Source of the DNA: Pseudoteredinibacter isoporae_A
GTDB taxonomy: Bacteria; Pseudomonadota; Gammaproteobacteria; Pseudomonadales; Cellvibrionaceae
Direction: 5' to 3'
DNA: 64,000 nt
Assembly (NCBI RefSeq): GCF_040372805.1
Contig: NZ_BAABWJ010000003.1
Span: 1 to 64,000, forward strand
Positions 7,730-16,711 of this stretch are shown here, piece after piece. The first letter of the stretch is position 1. Each line of letters begins with the position of its first letter. A program made the position numbers and the translations under genes. The notes under the pieces were generated by a model. The model made no database searches. It saw nothing but the letters and a program-made list of their open reading frames with translations, and was not told where the DNA came from.

Positions 7730-8830
7730 ATGACTTTTCGTCAGATTTCCGGCCCATTGGGCCGCGCTTGCAGATCCAATTACAGCGGGGCACGCGCACT
7801 CTTTTTAGATACTGCCCAAGCGATTGGCTGTCATATTGATCATTACCTGAATGAACGGGTTGTTGGTATTGCAGGAGAAGCGCTGTATTGTGATGTGGCA
7901 CGACTGGGCCCCGATTCCGCAAGCCGGAAGATCTTACTGTCTTCGGGTGTGCACGGTGTCGAAGCGTATTGTGGTTCGGCTATGCAAATTCTCATCATGC
8001 AAAACTTGGTACCCCAAATTGATCTCCAAGATTTGCAGATTATTTTTGTGCACACGCTGAACCCTTATGGCTGTTCACATTACAGCCGCAACAATGAAAA
8101 CAATATCGATTTAAACCGAAACTTTGTGGATTTTTCACAAGCCCAAAACACTTCAGATGAACAACGTTTGTTTCGGGAACAAGCCTACCCCGCCGATTGG
8201 ACAGGCACGGATTTAAATCGCTGCTTGCAACGCATTGAACGCTATATCGCGAATTATGGCGCCGAACGATTTCAAACCCTGATGACACAAGGCCAATATT
8301 TCAGTCCACAAGACCCCTACTTCGGCGGCTATGCTTCCTGTTGGTCCAATAAAGTGTGGACAGATGTTTGCAAAAAACACTGTCAGGCCAATGTGAATCT
8401 GGTGCACCTCGACTTCCACACCGGCCTTGGTCCACGAGGTGCCTGCGAGTTGATTTACACCGGCAGCCCAGAACATGTTCAACGCGCCAGCCAAACCTTC
8501 ATCAGCGGACGATTGATTGCGCCCGGCGCAAAAGATAGCTCAACGCCCAGCATCAGCGGCCCACTGTGTTGTGGTTTACTGGCCGTCAATCCTGACGCGC
8601 TCTGCGTGGCGCTAGAATTCGGCACCATTCCAATTGAAGCAATGCTTGGCACGTTAATCGAAGCCAACTGGCTGCATAACAATCCAGAATGCGACGAAAA
8701 AGAACGCCGACGCATTCAAGATAAAACGGTAAACGCGTTTTTCATTTCCGAGCCGGATTGGCTGCATCAGGTTTGGGATATGACCGAAACCTATTTTATG
8801 GATGCGCTGCACAGTTTAAATAAAACGTAA
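7730..8830 (+). CDS. DUF2817 / M14-like zinc metallopeptidase
   Basis: A 366-residue protein of the DUF2817 group, related to zinc carboxypeptidases. Visible landmarks are SSGVHGVEAYCGS (likely zinc ligands His75 and Glu78), LNPYGCSHYSRNNENNIDLNRNF (substrate-binding Asn/Arg) and HLDFHTGLGPRG (third His ligand, near 226-230). There is no signal peptide, so it is probably cytoplasmic. Family members may release amino acids or deacylate small conjugates; the substrate is not known. It may be co-transcribed with marR. Confidence 0.8.
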   Translation: MTFRQISGPLGRACRSNYSGARALFLDTAQAIGCHIDHYLNERVVGIAGEALYCDVARLGPDSASRKILLSSGVHGVEAYCGSAMQILIMQNLVPQIDLQDLQIIFVHTLNPYGCSHYSRNNENNIDLNRNFVDFSQAQNTSDEQRLFREQAYPADWTGTDLNRCLQRIERYIANYGAERFQTLMTQGQYFSPQDPYFGGYASCWSNKVWTDVCKKHCQANVNLVHLDFHTGLGPRGACELIYTGSPEHVQRASQTFISGRLIAPGAKDSSTPSISGPLCCGLLAVNPDALCVALEFGTIPIEAMLGTLIEANWLHNNPECDEKERRRIQDKTVNAFFISEPDWLHQVWDMTETYFMDALHSLNKT

Positions 8831-8852
8831 ATTGGGAAGGCTCATAGGGAAC

Positions 8853-9848
8853 TCAACGCTCGCCGTTTTTTGGCGAGCCTGCAGCCCTGTCTCGCCACGT
8901 CGATGGTGTGATGCCGCTCCAACGAATAAACGCTTTGCGGAAATTAGCAACATCATCAAAGCCGGTAAGACGTCCAACTTCTGCGATACTTAAACGGGTT
9001 TTACTCAGATACTGTTGTGCAAGATGCAAACGCAAACTGTCTAATAGCTGCTGGAAGCTGCTCCCCTCTGCTCGCAGCTTTCGGCGCAAGCTGCTTTCGC
9101 TCATATTCAAACGCAATGCCACTTCCGGGGCACTTAGATATTGCCCACGCTTACGCAATAGAATCTGCTGAACACGCGCCGAGATCAGCGATTTATCGCC
9201 CAATTGCCTAGACAGCTCATCGCATTGTTGGCGATACAGCGCCTCATTCACCGGATCGGCTTGTTCAATGTTTCGCGATAGCAATTCCCGATTGATTAAA
9301 ATGGCATTGTTTGGCGCTGAGAACTCAATGTGTTCACCCAATAACTCCCGGTAGCGCGCAGCATAAGAAGGCGCAGGATAATCAAAGCAATAAGACTGTG
9401 CGGCCGCTGCCCCAGGGAAAAGACTCTCAGTACAGTTGCGCACGGTCACAAACAACGACTCCACATTAAATCGTTCGTGGCGACTGCTTAAATGTTTGGC
9501 ATGACACACCAGAGCGAAGTTTTCGCCACTGGGCAGCAAGGAAATGGACACGTGCGGCATCAAGGCTCTTTGGTATTGCAAGAGCAAGTTCAACGCGGCT
9601 TCCGCGGTAGGACTGTTCATCAAGGCATAGCCAAACACCCCCAGACGATCCAAACCAATACGATGCCCAACCTCAAGCCCCAAACCCGGTATGGGTGCAG
9701 CTTCTATGGCGATATCCATCAACTGCTCGCGCAGTTCATTGTCGATAATGCGCCCAAGAACTAAGCCCCGTTCACGGGCCAAAGCGGGAATATTGACCCC
9801 CAATTCCGACATGACGATCGCAAAGGTTTCTTGAACATCATCAAACAT
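8853..9848 (-). CDS. AraC-family transcriptional regulator (OruR-like architecture)
   Basis: From the ATG at 9846-9848 the protein has 331 residues; a TTG five codons upstream is possible. The N-terminal two thirds is an arabinose-binding-type sensor domain as in OruR/ArgR-like activators (GLGLEVGHRIGLDRLGVFGYALMNSPT). The C-terminus has the double helix-turn-helix: APEVALRLNMSESSLRRKLRAEGSSF and IAEVGRLTGFDDVANFRKAFIRWSG. It is divergent from the PF10118 gene, and a direct repeat of the kind AraC proteins bind lies between them. Confidence 0.88.
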   Translation of the reverse strand: MFDDVQETFAIVMSELGVNIPALARERGLVLGRIIDNELREQLMDIAIEAAPIPGLGLEVGHRIGLDRLGVFGYALMNSPTAEAALNLLLQYQRALMPHVSISLLPSGENFALVCHAKHLSSRHERFNVESLFVTVRNCTESLFPGAAAAQSYCFDYPAPSYAARYRELLGEHIEFSAPNNAILINRELLSRNIEQADPVNEALYRQQCDELSRQLGDKSLISARVQQILLRKRGQYLSAPEVALRLNMSESSLRRKLRAEGSSFQQLLDSLRLHLAQQYLSKTRLSIAEVGRLTGFDDVANFRKAFIRWSGITPSTWRDRAAGSPKNGER

Positions 9849-9913
9849 GGTGAGCCCAAACAATGAGGTTGAACCCCCACTATACAGTAACTATTGGCTC
9901 ATGTTGACTGAAA

Positions 9914-9946
9914 ATAACCCCACATATGATCGAATATAACCCCACA
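9914..9946. promoter_or_regulatory. Direct repeat ATAACCCCACA, candidate AraC binding site
   Basis: Identical 11-mers ATAACCCCACA at 9914-9924 and 9936-9946 are spaced 22 bp start to start, about two helical turns, on one DNA face. AraC-family dimers typically bind such direct repeats. They lie between the divergent AraC gene and the PF10118 gene. Confidence 0.6.
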
Positions 9947-10036
9947 CATTATTGTACGGCTGTCTATACTTTATTCTAAGCTCAGCTCGTTAAACGGCTG
10001 CGCGAGGGTCAACCCATAACAACAGCCGAGATACCT

Positions 10037-10870
10037 ATGAGCCAACAATCACGTACGCCCGAGCATGTGGATATCCACCCCCGCAATCGCGAACATGAAA
10101 TCGCCGACTGCCTCAGTCGTGATTGGTACGGCGGCCACCCTTTTAAGACGGCCTGGTTCAACGCCATGTCAATCACCTTTCCGCTGGGCGAGAAATTTTT
10201 TATCGATAGCGTACGCCACTTCGCCGGTGAGATTGACGATCCCAAATTAACACAAGAAATTCGTGGTTTCTGCGGCCAGGAAAACGTGCATCGTCGTGAA
10301 CATGAGCGTTACAACCAAAGCCTGTGTAAGCAACGGGGCTACGATTTAGAGTACATGGAAAACCGCCTGAAGAAGAAGTTGGCACTCAGCGAGAAAATGT
10401 ACACGCCGTTAGAATTGCTTTCTATTACAGCGGCCTTAGAACACATCACCGCGATCATGGCTGAGTGGGCACTCGACCCGGAAAGCACCATGGCTCAAGA
10501 AACCGAAGCCACCATGCGCGAATTGTGGGACTGGCACGCGGTAGAAGAGATGGAACATAAAGCGGTCGCCTTTGACGTATTCAGAGCAGTGGGCGGCGAT
10601 GAAAAAATGCGTAAAAAGAGCCTTAAACGAGCGACCTTCTTCCTGCTTCTGGATATATTTGTGCATCTCGTGCACATGTTGAAACGCAATGGTCAGCTGT
10701 GGAATATGAAAATCTGGTGGCAGGGCATGGGCTTTCTGTTCGGTAAAAAAGGTGTCTTACGTTTAATTTACCCTCTGTGGAAAGAGTACTACCGCGACGG
10801 CTTTCATCCTTGGGATCGCGACACTCAGGAACAATTGCAGCGCTGGGAAGACGCTCAGACCGCTTCTTAA
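10037..10870 (+). CDS. Predicted metal-dependent hydrolase, PF10118 family
   Basis: A 277-residue protein of the Metal_hydrol family (COG3687), which looks ferritin-like and probably binds a diiron site. Helical acidic/His motifs are visible in FCGQENVHRREHERYN, ITAALEHITAIMAEW and WDWHAVEEMEHKAVAFDVF. The FFLLLDIFVHLVHML stretch is hydrophobic. The biochemical role of the family is not established. The divergent AraC regulator with a direct-repeat site suggests inducible expression. Confidence 0.75.
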   Translation: MSQQSRTPEHVDIHPRNREHEIADCLSRDWYGGHPFKTAWFNAMSITFPLGEKFFIDSVRHFAGEIDDPKLTQEIRGFCGQENVHRREHERYNQSLCKQRGYDLEYMENRLKKKLALSEKMYTPLELLSITAALEHITAIMAEWALDPESTMAQETEATMRELWDWHAVEEMEHKAVAFDVFRAVGGDEKMRKKSLKRATFFLLLDIFVHLVHMLKRNGQLWNMKIWWQGMGFLFGKKGVLRLIYPLWKEYYRDGFHPWDRDTQEQLQRWEDAQTAS

Positions 10871-10899
10871 CTTCTGCTCTCCCCCTCATTTTCACGCAT

Positions 10900-10917
10900 C
10901 GCGCCTGTTCAGGCGCG
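10900..10917 (+). terminator. GC-rich hairpin after PF10118 gene
   Basis: CGCGCCTG and CAGGCGCG form an 8-bp perfect stem with a 2-base loop 30 bases after the stop codon. No T-run follows, so it is only a weak terminator candidate. Confidence 0.3.
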
Positions 10918-10999
10918 AGCTGTCAATTCCCCCCATTAACATCGAGTAGGAATCGAGGCATATTGGCACCCTGACATAACAACAATAAATGGTGCCACC

Positions 11000-12931
11000 A
11001 TGAAAACACTCTCCAAAGTTATAACCTGGCCTGTCTCCAGGCATAACTTTCTGTCATTAGCCGTAGTCGCCAGCAGCTTGGCTTTGGCGACACCCTCCCA
11101 GGCCAATTCAGAAAGAGAACTGCTCTGGGGCGATACCCACCTTCACAGTTCCTATTCCTTCGACGCGTATCTGAATCAAAACAAATCTGCAGACCCCGAT
11201 ACAGCCTATCGTTGGGCAAAAGGACAGTGGGTTGTGCACCCTTACACCAAAGCGCGCATCCGCATTAATACCCCACTGGATTTTCTAGTGGTCTCCGATC
11301 ACGCCGAAGTGATGGGCGTGCTGAAACACATTACCGAAGAAGAAGGTGGACTGGGTGAGCTGGGCTGGTGGGACAACCTGAAACGCTGGTTCTCCATTGA
11401 AGTCATCCGCAACGCTATGGAAGATGGCAGCGGTGCCGAATTATTTCTCGATGCCCTACCGAAAAAATTGCATTACCCCGGTAAAGATCCCGTACTGGAT
11501 CCGGGCAACCCAGAACCGAACGATGTCTTGGGTGATACCAGTGCAGTGGAGCAGCGAACCTGGCATGCGATTGTGGACTCCGCCGAACGCCATAACCAAC
11601 CGGGAAAGTTCACCACCTTTATGGGTTGGGAATGGAGCTCGATTCCCGCTGGCGCCAATATTCACCGAATCGTGTTGAGCCCTAGCAGTGGAGAACAGGC
11701 CAAACAATATCAACCCTTCAGTTTTATCGACAGCCCCTACCCGGAAGATTTGTGGGCCTGGCTGGAAAAAACCCAACAGGAAACCGGCAGCGAGTTTATC
11801 GCCATTCCCCATAACTCTAATATCTCAAAGGGCTATATGTTCGATGAGAAAACTCTGCGCCGTGAAGACATCACCGCGGATTACGCACGCACACGCATGC
11901 GCTGGGAACCCATTGTTGAAATCACCCAAATTAAAGGGGATTCCGAAGCTCACCCCAGCTTGTCGCCCGAAGACCAGTTCGCGGGGTTTGAACCGTTTGA
12001 CTATTATCTGCAAACCGGTGATGAACAATATCAAGCTCGCCCCGGAGATTATGTGCGTACAGCGCTGGGCCGCGGCTTGACCCTTGAAAACAAAACCGGC
12101 GTGAACCCGTATAAGTTTGGAGTCATTGGCTCCACTGATGCCCACACCGGTTTGTCTTCCGCAGAAGAGGAAAACTTCTGGGGCAAAATGGCTTACGATT
12201 CCATTCCCGGCAATAAAATTGGTGGTGCCTTTTCCAGTGACGGCGGCCCCAAAGGTTGGGATATGGCCGCTCAAGGTCTCGCCGCCGTTTGGGCTGACAG
12301 CAATGATCGCCAGGGCATCTTCCAGGCCATGCGCCGAAAAGAAGTTTACGCCAGCACCGGGCCACGCATCAGCGTTCGCTTTTTTGCCGGTTGGGATTTT
12401 AATGAAACAGATGTGCACGCTGAAAACTTTGCCGAGCGAGGTTATCAAGGCGGTGTTCCGATGGGCGGCGATTTGTATCAGGCTGAGCCCGGCAAGGCAC
12501 CGCGCTTCATCATTCGTGCAACCATGGACCCCAAATCCAACCCCCTCGAACGTATCGAAGTGATTAAGGGTTGGCTGGATGCGGAAGGCCAGCATCATGA
12601 GCGTATATACACCGTGGCCGCTTCGGATAATCGCGAGCTCCCTGATCGTGGTCAGCTCGCCAAAGCCCAGGCCACTCTCTCAAACAGCGGAGAGATCCAA
12701 AGCAATGTCGACGGCGCCAGTGAACTGCTGAGCTATTGGCAAGACCCGGATTTCGATGCTCAACAAAAAGCCTTTTACTATCTGCGCGTCTTGCAAACAC
12801 CCAGTATGCGACACTCGGCAATGGACGCCCAGTCTCTGCAGATTGAAGCCAAGGGCTTTCCGGAGCTGATTCAGGAACGCGCCTACAGCTCGGCGGTTTG
12901 GTATAACCCGGGGCACGCTCAAGTCAACTGA
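11000..12931 (+). CDS. Secreted DUF3604 (PHP-like) protein
   Basis: A 643-residue exported protein. The signal peptide runs to about PSQA (residue 35). It is followed by LLWGDTHLHSSYSFDA and FLVVSDHAEVMG (His101), the metal-binding signatures of DUF3604, which is related to PHP phosphoesterase folds. FIAIPHNSN, KFGVIGSTDAHTG and YASTGPRISVRFF are further conserved blocks. The family is widespread in marine bacteria, and its reaction is not established in what I know. No operon partners are obvious. Confidence 0.82.
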   Translation: MKTLSKVITWPVSRHNFLSLAVVASSLALATPSQANSERELLWGDTHLHSSYSFDAYLNQNKSADPDTAYRWAKGQWVVHPYTKARIRINTPLDFLVVSDHAEVMGVLKHITEEEGGLGELGWWDNLKRWFSIEVIRNAMEDGSGAELFLDALPKKLHYPGKDPVLDPGNPEPNDVLGDTSAVEQRTWHAIVDSAERHNQPGKFTTFMGWEWSSIPAGANIHRIVLSPSSGEQAKQYQPFSFIDSPYPEDLWAWLEKTQQETGSEFIAIPHNSNISKGYMFDEKTLRREDITADYARTRMRWEPIVEITQIKGDSEAHPSLSPEDQFAGFEPFDYYLQTGDEQYQARPGDYVRTALGRGLTLENKTGVNPYKFGVIGSTDAHTGLSSAEEENFWGKMAYDSIPGNKIGGAFSSDGGPKGWDMAAQGLAAVWADSNDRQGIFQAMRRKEVYASTGPRISVRFFAGWDFNETDVHAENFAERGYQGGVPMGGDLYQAEPGKAPRFIIRATMDPKSNPLERIEVIKGWLDAEGQHHERIYTVAASDNRELPDRGQLAKAQATLSNSGEIQSNVDGASELLSYWQDPDFDAQQKAFYYLRVLQTPSMRHSAMDAQSLQIEAKGFPELIQERAYSSAVWYNPGHAQVN

Positions 12932-12958
12932 CAGGTTTCTGTCCCTAAAGCTATGGTA

Positions 12959-12994
12959 GTATCGGGCAATCTGTTATTAATGATTGCCCGATAC
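12959..12994. other. Perfect 13-bp inverted repeat in the tal leader
   Basis: GTATCGGGCAATC (12959-12971) and GATTGCCCGATAC (12982-12994) form perfect arms around a 10-base loop. This lies 38 bases before the tal start codon. It could end transcription from the DUF3604 gene, act as an operator, or fold in the tal leader RNA. There is no T-run after it. Confidence 0.5.
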
Positions 12995-13032
12995 GGCAAC
13001 ACAGCAACACCATAGCAAGGAACCTGCACGCC

Positions 13033-13965
13033 ATGAGCACGAGCAAACTCGAACAACTGAAAAGCATGACCGACGTGGTGGCCGATACCGGAGATATTGA
13101 AGCCATCGCCAAATATCAACCCCTGGACGCCACCACCAACCCTTCACTGGTCTACAAAGCGGCCCAACTGGAACAGTATCAAGAACTGATTAACGCTGCG
13201 GTTGCCGCCACGCACTCACCCCAAGCTGCGGCAGACTATCTGGCGGTCAGCCTGGGCAAAGAAATCCTGAAAATCATTCCGGGTCGAATTTCCACCGAAG
13301 TGGATGCCCGCTTGTCCTTTGATCGCCAAGCCACCGTCAGCAAGGCCAAACAACTGATTGAACAGTACGCGAAATTCGATGTAAATCCGGATCGGGTGCT
13401 GATCAAAATTGCATCTACCTGGGAAGGCATTCAGGCCGCACGGGAACTCGAGGCCGAAGGCATCCAGTGCAACCTCACCCTGCTCTTCAGCTTTGCCCAA
13501 GCCCGAGCCTGTGCTGATGCTGGCGTAACCTTGATTTCTCCCTTTGTCGGCCGCATCTTGGATTGGTATAAGCAGCAGAATCCGGATCAGGACTTCAACG
13601 GAGCCAACGATCCCGGCGTTCAGTCCGTTAGCCGCATCTACAATTACTATAAGCAACATGGCTACGGTACGATCGTCATGGGCGCCAGCTTCAGGAACAC
13701 CCTGGAAATTGAAGAACTCGCTGGCTGTGATCGACTGACGATCAGCCCAGGGTTGTTGGAATCGCTCAGCCAGGATCATTCTGCTCTGGAACGTCGTCTA
13801 ATAGACGATCACCAAAACACGTTGGACAAAGAGCCGGCTCTGAGCGAAGCCCAATTCCGCTTTGAGAGCAATCAGGATGCGATGGCAACAGAGAAGCTCG
13901 CCGAAGGTATTCGCAACTTTATCCTGGATCAGGAAAAGCTGGAGGCTTTGCTGGCGCAAAAATAA
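13033..13965 (+). CDS. tal: Transaldolase
   Basis: A 310-residue TalB-type enzyme moving dihydroxyacetone between sedoheptulose-7-phosphate and glyceraldehyde-3-phosphate in the non-oxidative pentose phosphate pathway. Key segments are VVADTGD (acidic residue about 18), DATTNPSL, the Schiff-base Lys in LIKIASTWEG (about 125), NLTLLFSFAQ and SPFVGRILDWY. It is full length and cytosolic. The following TerB-like gene starts 21 bases later and is probably co-transcribed. Confidence 0.95.
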   Translation: MSTSKLEQLKSMTDVVADTGDIEAIAKYQPLDATTNPSLVYKAAQLEQYQELINAAVAATHSPQAAADYLAVSLGKEILKIIPGRISTEVDARLSFDRQATVSKAKQLIEQYAKFDVNPDRVLIKIASTWEGIQAARELEAEGIQCNLTLLFSFAQARACADAGVTLISPFVGRILDWYKQQNPDQDFNGANDPGVQSVSRIYNYYKQHGYGTIVMGASFRNTLEIEELAGCDRLTISPGLLESLSQDHSALERRLIDDHQNTLDKEPALSEAQFRFESNQDAMATEKLAEGIRNFILDQEKLEALLAQK

Positions 13966-13986
13966 CCCCTACAGAAAGCAGCTATT

Positions 13987-14436
13987 ATGTTTGATTTTTT
14001 TAAAGAACTGTTTGAAAGCTCGAGTGAAGCCACCGCAGAAATCAGTGCAGAAGACAAACTGCACTTAGCCGCTGCGGCGCTGCTGATTGAAATTGCCGTG
14101 TCAGATGAGCACTTTTGTGAAGATGAATTAACCGCGTTGGAAAAAATACTGAACGGTAAAATGGGTATTTCTCAGCCCAAGCTGGACAGCATTATCGAAC
14201 AAGCCAGAGCCGAACAAGGTGACGCGACCTCGATTCATCAATTCACCTCGTTGCTGAACCAGCATTACAGCCCCATACAAAAGCGCGATCTTGTGCAATA
14301 TATGTGGCAAATCGCTTACGCTGACGGCAATCTGGATAAATACGAAGAGTATATGGTCCGTAAAATTGCTGACCTTGTGCACCTGAGTCACAGCGATTTT
14401 ATTCTGGCGAAGACCCGAGCCAAGCAGGAGCAGTAA
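13987..14436 (+). CDS. TerB-like tellurite-resistance family protein
   Basis: A 149-residue, mostly helical protein resembling the TerB-like group (COG4103). Conserved acidic blocks are AAALLIEIAVSDEHFCEDE and QYMWQIAYADGNLDKYEEYMVRKIADL, which in TerB proteins bind divalent metal. The role in this genus is unknown; despite the family name, a link to tellurite is not implied. It lies directly behind tal. Confidence 0.75.
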   Translation: MFDFFKELFESSSEATAEISAEDKLHLAAAALLIEIAVSDEHFCEDELTALEKILNGKMGISQPKLDSIIEQARAEQGDATSIHQFTSLLNQHYSPIQKRDLVQYMWQIAYADGNLDKYEEYMVRKIADLVHLSHSDFILAKTRAKQEQ

Positions 14437-14486
14437 GCGAACGAGTCAAAGGCTTAAAAGAACAATCCAGACACATTCTGGAAAAT

Positions 14487-14514
14487 GAGTCGGGCACAGG
14501 GAGGTGCCTGACTC
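14487..14514. terminator. Hairpin between convergent TerB-like and GAPDH genes
   Basis: GAGTCGGGCAC and GTGCCTGACTC pair at 10 of 11 positions around a 6-base loop between convergent genes. It has no strong T-run, so terminator function is inferred from position. Confidence 0.4.
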
Positions 14515-14533
14515 AGAAGTGATTCAACAGACA

Positions 14534-15532
14534 CTAGAGCAGACTTTTAATCTTCATTGAGACATCCAGCATCCGATTGGAGAAGCCCCACTCGTTGTCG
14601 TACCAAGCTAACACTTTCACCATGCTGTTGCTGACTTTGGTTTGCCCCGCATCAAAGCAGGACGACAAACTCGAATGGTTAAAATCGCAGGAAACCAACG
14701 GCCGATCATTATAGCCCAGAATATCAGGATGACTCTGAGCCGCTGCTCTGATTGTCGCATTCACTTCTTCGACCGTTGTATCACGGCTGGGTAGAAACGA
14801 GAGATCAACCAGCGATACATTTGCCACTGGCACTCTTACCGCCATACCGTCCAACTTACCCGTCAACTCAGGCAACACATGGCTTACCGCCTTGGCCGCT
14901 CCGGTTTTGCTGGGAATCAATGACAGTGCGGCGGCTCTCGCTCGATATGGATCGTTGTGATAACTGTCCTGCACATTTTGATCGTTGGTATAAGCGTGAA
15001 TGGTCGTCATTAAACCATCTTCTATTCCAATCACCTCGTGCAAATGCTTAGCGATGGGCGCCAGGCAATTGGTGGTGCAAGACGCATTGGAAATAATGGT
15101 ATCGCCTACACTCAACTCATGGTCATTCACTCCGAATACCACCGTACGATCCACTCCATCGGCTGGGGCCGAAATCAGAACTTTCTTAGCACCAGAACGA
15201 ATGTGCTGTTCAGCGAGTTCCCGCCGGGTAAATCGCCCGCTACATTCCAACACCAGATCGACGCCCAAATCTTTCCAGGGCAAGGCTTCAGCGTTGGCTT
15301 GCTGCAACAAACGCACAGCCTTACCGTCGACAATCAGGGCATTGCCCTCTACCTGAACGTCACCATTGAATGAGCCGTGCACAGAATCATACTGAAACAG
15401 GTGCGCATTCATCTCTGCATCACCCAAGTCATTGATGGCGACCAATTCCAGCGCTTCCGACAGCTCCGACTCAAAATACGCCCGACAGACACTCCGGCCG
15501 ATTCGACCAAAGCCGTTAATGGCTACTCGCAT
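14534..15532 (-). CDS. gap: Type I glyceraldehyde-3-phosphate dehydrogenase
   Basis: A 332-residue enzyme. NAD-binding motif INGFGRIGR leads, and Asp in AINDLGD (about 35) suggests NAD preference. The catalytic Cys is in ASCTTNCLAP (Cys152), with the partner His in TTIHAYTNDQ. The IPSKTGAAKAV loop fits GAPDH better than erythrose-4-phosphate dehydrogenase. It is the last gene of a minus-strand run that includes uxuA and kdgK, 48 bases after the DUF819 gene. It could oxidise the glyceraldehyde-3-phosphate released by KDPG aldolase. Confidence 0.92.
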   Translation of the reverse strand: MRVAINGFGRIGRSVCRAYFESELSEALELVAINDLGDAEMNAHLFQYDSVHGSFNGDVQVEGNALIVDGKAVRLLQQANAEALPWKDLGVDLVLECSGRFTRRELAEQHIRSGAKKVLISAPADGVDRTVVFGVNDHELSVGDTIISNASCTTNCLAPIAKHLHEVIGIEDGLMTTIHAYTNDQNVQDSYHNDPYRARAAALSLIPSKTGAAKAVSHVLPELTGKLDGMAVRVPVANVSLVDLSFLPSRDTTVEEVNATIRAAAQSHPDILGYNDRPLVSCDFNHSSLSSCFDAGQTKVSNSMVKVLAWYDNEWGFSNRMLDVSMKIKSLL

Positions 15533-15580
15533 GTTTTACCTCTACTTCTACAGTACGATTTAAAATTTGAACGGTGCTGT

Positions 15581-16711
15581 TTATGCCAGGAAGTTACTGA
15601 TCGCGACTCCGATAAAGGTGGCAATAGCGTAGCCAAATATTCCGCACATGATTCCTGGGGTGACCAAGTCGCGCCAGCCTTTGGAAATGGCGATGGCCGC
15701 TGTCACCGCAGGTCCAACTAACGCTGCTGCGGAGGCCACCAGAGTTTCTTGAAGGTTGAAGCCCAATACGCGACAAACAATCAGAGTGATCAACAGATGG
15801 CCAAAAATAATGAACATGCCGTAGAAGAACAACGTAATCGCCACACCCAAGAAGGAAGACATATCCGTGCCGGCACCGGCCACTGCGAAGAACAGATACA
15901 TCAACAACAATCCGGCTTCAAACTCACCTTCCAATTCCGCCATGGTTTTGGGAAAAATATTGGCAATCGCCAGACTGAAGATCGTGATAATTAAGAAACT
16001 GTATTGTTCAGCCGAAAACCACTGAGCCAGAAAATTCGACAAGGCACATATCCCAAAACTGAGCGCCAATGCCCCTGATATATGAGACAGTTTCAACGCG
16101 GCCACGTTACCTTCGCTGGAAAATTCACTGTCTTCTGTATGACTGACGTCAGCAGTATCCTTGAAGAACCGGAGCACCCATTTCACAGAAGGAATGGCCA
16201 GCAGCAACATTAAGGCCAGCATGCTCACAATACTGCTGGCACTGATAGCCGTGCTAAACTCAGACTCACTCATGCCAACCACTTTGGAAACCGCCAGGAA
16301 ATTAACGGCGCCACCAATAAATCCACCGCTGTAAACGCCGGCCACCTTGGCTCCGATGTCGCCAAGATTAAAGAACATAAAGCCCACAATAGCGGCTACC
16401 GTGGTTGCACATGCGGCGACAAAAAAAGCCAACATCACTCGACCACTGTCTTTGAAGATACGTCGCAGATTACTTTTGAACAGCAGCAAGGGAATGGCCA
16501 AAGGCACCAGACTCGAACCGACAAAGTCATAGCTCGAGGATTGAAAAGGAATAATATGGAAATTCGACAGCAGCATAGCCGCCAGCAATACCCAGACCAC
16601 GCCTGAGATCTTTCGCCCTATCTCCAATGTGTCGATCCAGAATCCCAGACACGCCAAACCAAGTAGGACAGCATACAGGGCCATTACATTATCAGCAGGG
16701 ATAAGACTCAT
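15581..16711 (-). CDS. DUF819 family integral membrane protein
   Basis: A 376-residue protein with about ten hydrophobic segments, recognisable as DUF819 (YjcL type). Conserved stretches include SSLVPLAIPLLLFKSNLRRI, GVYSGGFIGGAVNF and AALVGPAVTAAIAISKGW. DUF819 proteins look like transporters, but no substrate is established. The start overlaps the stop of the upstream 111-codon gene by four bases (ATGA), so the two are translationally coupled. Location in the uxuA-kdgK run suggests transport of a pathway substrate or intermediate. Confidence 0.85.
   Translation of the reverse strand: MSLIPADNVMALYAVLLGLACLGFWIDTLEIGRKISGVVWVLLAAMLLSNFHIIPFQSSSYDFVGSSLVPLAIPLLLFKSNLRRIFKDSGRVMLAFFVAACATTVAAIVGFMFFNLGDIGAKVAGVYSGGFIGGAVNFLAVSKVVGMSESEFSTAISASSIVSMLALMLLLAIPSVKWVLRFFKDTADVSHTEDSEFSSEGNVAALKLSHISGALALSFGICALSNFLAQWFSAEQYSFLIITIFSLAIANIFPKTMAELEGEFEAGLLLMYLFFAVAGAGTDMSSFLGVAITLFFYGMFIIFGHLLITLIVCRVLGFNLQETLVASAAALVGPAVTAAIAISKGWRDLVTPGIMCGIFGYAIATFIGVAISNFLA

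Noticed and set aside
8863..8881. Hairpin CTCGCC/GGCGAG with a T-run between two convergent genes
   Set aside because: It lies within the last codons of the AraC gene, and the T-run is the loop rather than a tail, so it is not a good terminator.
11825..12598. A 257-codon minus-strand frame inside the DUF3604 gene
   Set aside because: Antisense shadow with no recognisable domain or ribosome site; the opposite strand has conserved motifs.
14534..15532. Erythrose-4-phosphate dehydrogenase (Epd) as identity for the GAPDH-like gene
   Set aside because: The IPSKTGAAKAV loop and overall pattern fit GAPDH, and a GAPDH makes sense after KDPG aldolase; Epd cannot be fully excluded.
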